NCBI GenBank assembly: GCA_965222335.1
Contig: OZ244944.1
Location: forward strand, 2,418,001-2,482,000
Reading direction: 5' to 3'
From: G965222335 sp965222335
Lineage (GTDB): Bacteria > Pseudomonadota > Gammaproteobacteria > Pseudomonadales > Halieaceae
DNA length: 64,000 bases
The number at the start of each line of letters is the position of its first letter. Within the stretch, counting starts at the first letter, position 1. Shown here piece by piece: positions 63,307 to 64,000 of this stretch. Both the position numbers and the translations under genes were made by a program. The notes under the pieces were generated by a model. It was given only the letters and a program-made list of their open reading frames with translations. It had not been told where the DNA came from and ran no database searches.

Positions 63307-63477
63307 ATCACTGCAGCCCCGGTCTGGGTTTGGGGGAAAATTAGAGGGCAGTGCTGGTATTAGTTGCGTCACGGGCGCCTCGCCGAAGTGCCAGCAGCGA
63401 TACTTTATTGGCAATATCCCGTAACAGATCGACCAAGGAGTCGAAGGAAAACTACCCGGGGAGTTCGAGGAGAAAAA

Positions 63478-64000
63478 GTGAAAGGACGAAGCAGCGAAAC
63501 AGTGCTAATTATAGGTGGGACTGGGATGGCTGGCCACATGATTGCGGCCTATCTTAAGGAGCGCGGCCACCAGGTTTTCACTACGACGCGGCGGATAAGT
63601 TCCAGCGAAGTACTGTATTTTGATGCAGCAGAGGATCTGTACAAGATCTCGGATATCATAAGAGTTTATCAGCCCACAATGGTGGTAAATTGCATTGGTA
63701 TACTGAACGAGGACGCGAATGAGCATAAGCATCTGGCTGTTCAACTAAATTCCTACCTACCACATTATCTGGATTCGATCGCCGCCCACCTTCATTTCAA
63801 GCTTTTTCATATCAGCACGGACTGTGTCTTCTCGGGGACGCGTGGTGGATACCTGGAGTCAGACACGCCGGACGCGGATACATTCTATGGAAGAAGCAAG
63901 GCGTTGGGCGAGGTGATAAATGACAGAAGCCTTACTATACGAACCTCGATCATCGGCCCTGATATGAATCCGAAGGGTATTGGATTACTGAATTGGTTCA
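63478..64000 (+). CDS. RmlD-like sugar-nucleotide reductase, 3' truncated
   Basis: 174 residues visible, cut by the window end. N-terminal Rossmann fold ETVLIIGGTGMAGHMIAAYL, then VVNCIGILNEDANEHKHLAV, HISTDCVFSGTRGGYLESD with the catalytic Thr/Ser area and Y-G-R-S-K, the YxxxK pair. It resembles dTDP-4-dehydrorhamnose reductase and related SDRs that make a deoxysugar nucleotide. GTG 63478 has GAGGAG five bases upstream. The rest of the gene lies beyond the window. Confidence 0.85.
   Translation, partial: MKGRSSETVLIIGGTGMAGHMIAAYLKERGHQVFTTTRRISSSEVLYFDAAEDLYKISDIIRVYQPTMVVNCIGILNEDANEHKHLAVQLNSYLPHYLDSIAAHLHFKLFHISTDCVFSGTRGGYLESDTPDADTFYGRSKALGEVINDRSLTIRTSIIGPDMNPKGIGLLNWF

Overview
The window is a contiguous piece of a GC-rich gammaproteobacterial chromosome. 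The complete macromolecular-synthesis block (rpsU, yqeY-like, dnaG, rpoD) with a tRNA(CAT) beside it, tsaD, and the folB/folK/cca/apaH/apaG/rsmA group point to Gammaproteobacteria. A TonB receptor next to a TPR sulfotransferase, DUF1501/DUF1800 proteins and many small secreted proteins suggest a marine Halieaceae/Cellvibrionales-type bacterium. That lineage call is inference from gene content, not from a phylogenetic marker.

Layout. 1-3.9 kb: 3' end of a DUF1800 gene, a DUF1501 Tat protein, an ECF sigma factor with a probable anti-sigma factor, and a Spy/CpxP-like periplasmic protein. 4-15.5 kb: a PYROXD2-like flavoprotein and a sodium:solute symporter, convergent with a four-gene set (TPR sulfotransferase, TonB receptor, spermidine-dehydrogenase-like Tat flavoprotein, MFS transporter). 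This looks like import and oxidation of an unidentified small molecule. 15-40 kb: mostly accessory single genes, including NAD(P)-binding proteins, a TauD-type dioxygenase, PhzF, a nuclease-like lipoprotein, a DUF885 peptidase, DksA-like and MscS proteins, a QEGLA peptidase, a beta-barrel plus two-CxxCH lipoprotein pair, NTF2-like proteins, MgtC and small membrane proteins. 38.5-52.6 kb: housekeeping core (tRNA, rpoD, dnaG, yqeY-like, rpsU, tsaD, folB, folK, pteridine reductase, cca, galE, apaH, apaG, rsmA). 52.7-64 kb: a surface-polysaccharide locus with an ABC exporter, galactofuranose genes (glf plus a glycosyltransferase), an initiating phosphoglycosyltransferase, a TagD-like cytidylyltransferase, LicD-like and Stealth phosphotransferases, a broken FkbM methyltransferase, a GT2 enzyme and an RmlD-like reductase cut by the window end. 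From about 56.4 kb the sequence becomes visibly more AT-rich, as is usual for such loci.

How the genes work together. The 1-3.9 kb genes probably form an envelope-responsive sigma regulon. The 4-15 kb genes combine outer-membrane uptake, inner-membrane transport and periplasmic/cytoplasmic flavin oxidation. The right end could build and export a galactofuranose-containing, phosphodiester-linked surface glycan. Genes readable by hand but easily missed by ORF calling are a DUF1328 mini-protein (37286-37453), a GNAT acetyltransferase lacking an ATG/GTG/TTG start (31837-32277), the FkbM pseudogene (61432-62282) and the truncated reductase at the right edge. Non-coding features include a REP-like array upstream of tsaD with a related unit inside the pteridine-reductase gene, paired palindromes between dnaG and the yqeY-like gene, and a 26-bp direct repeat flanking a coiled-coil gene beside the tRNA.
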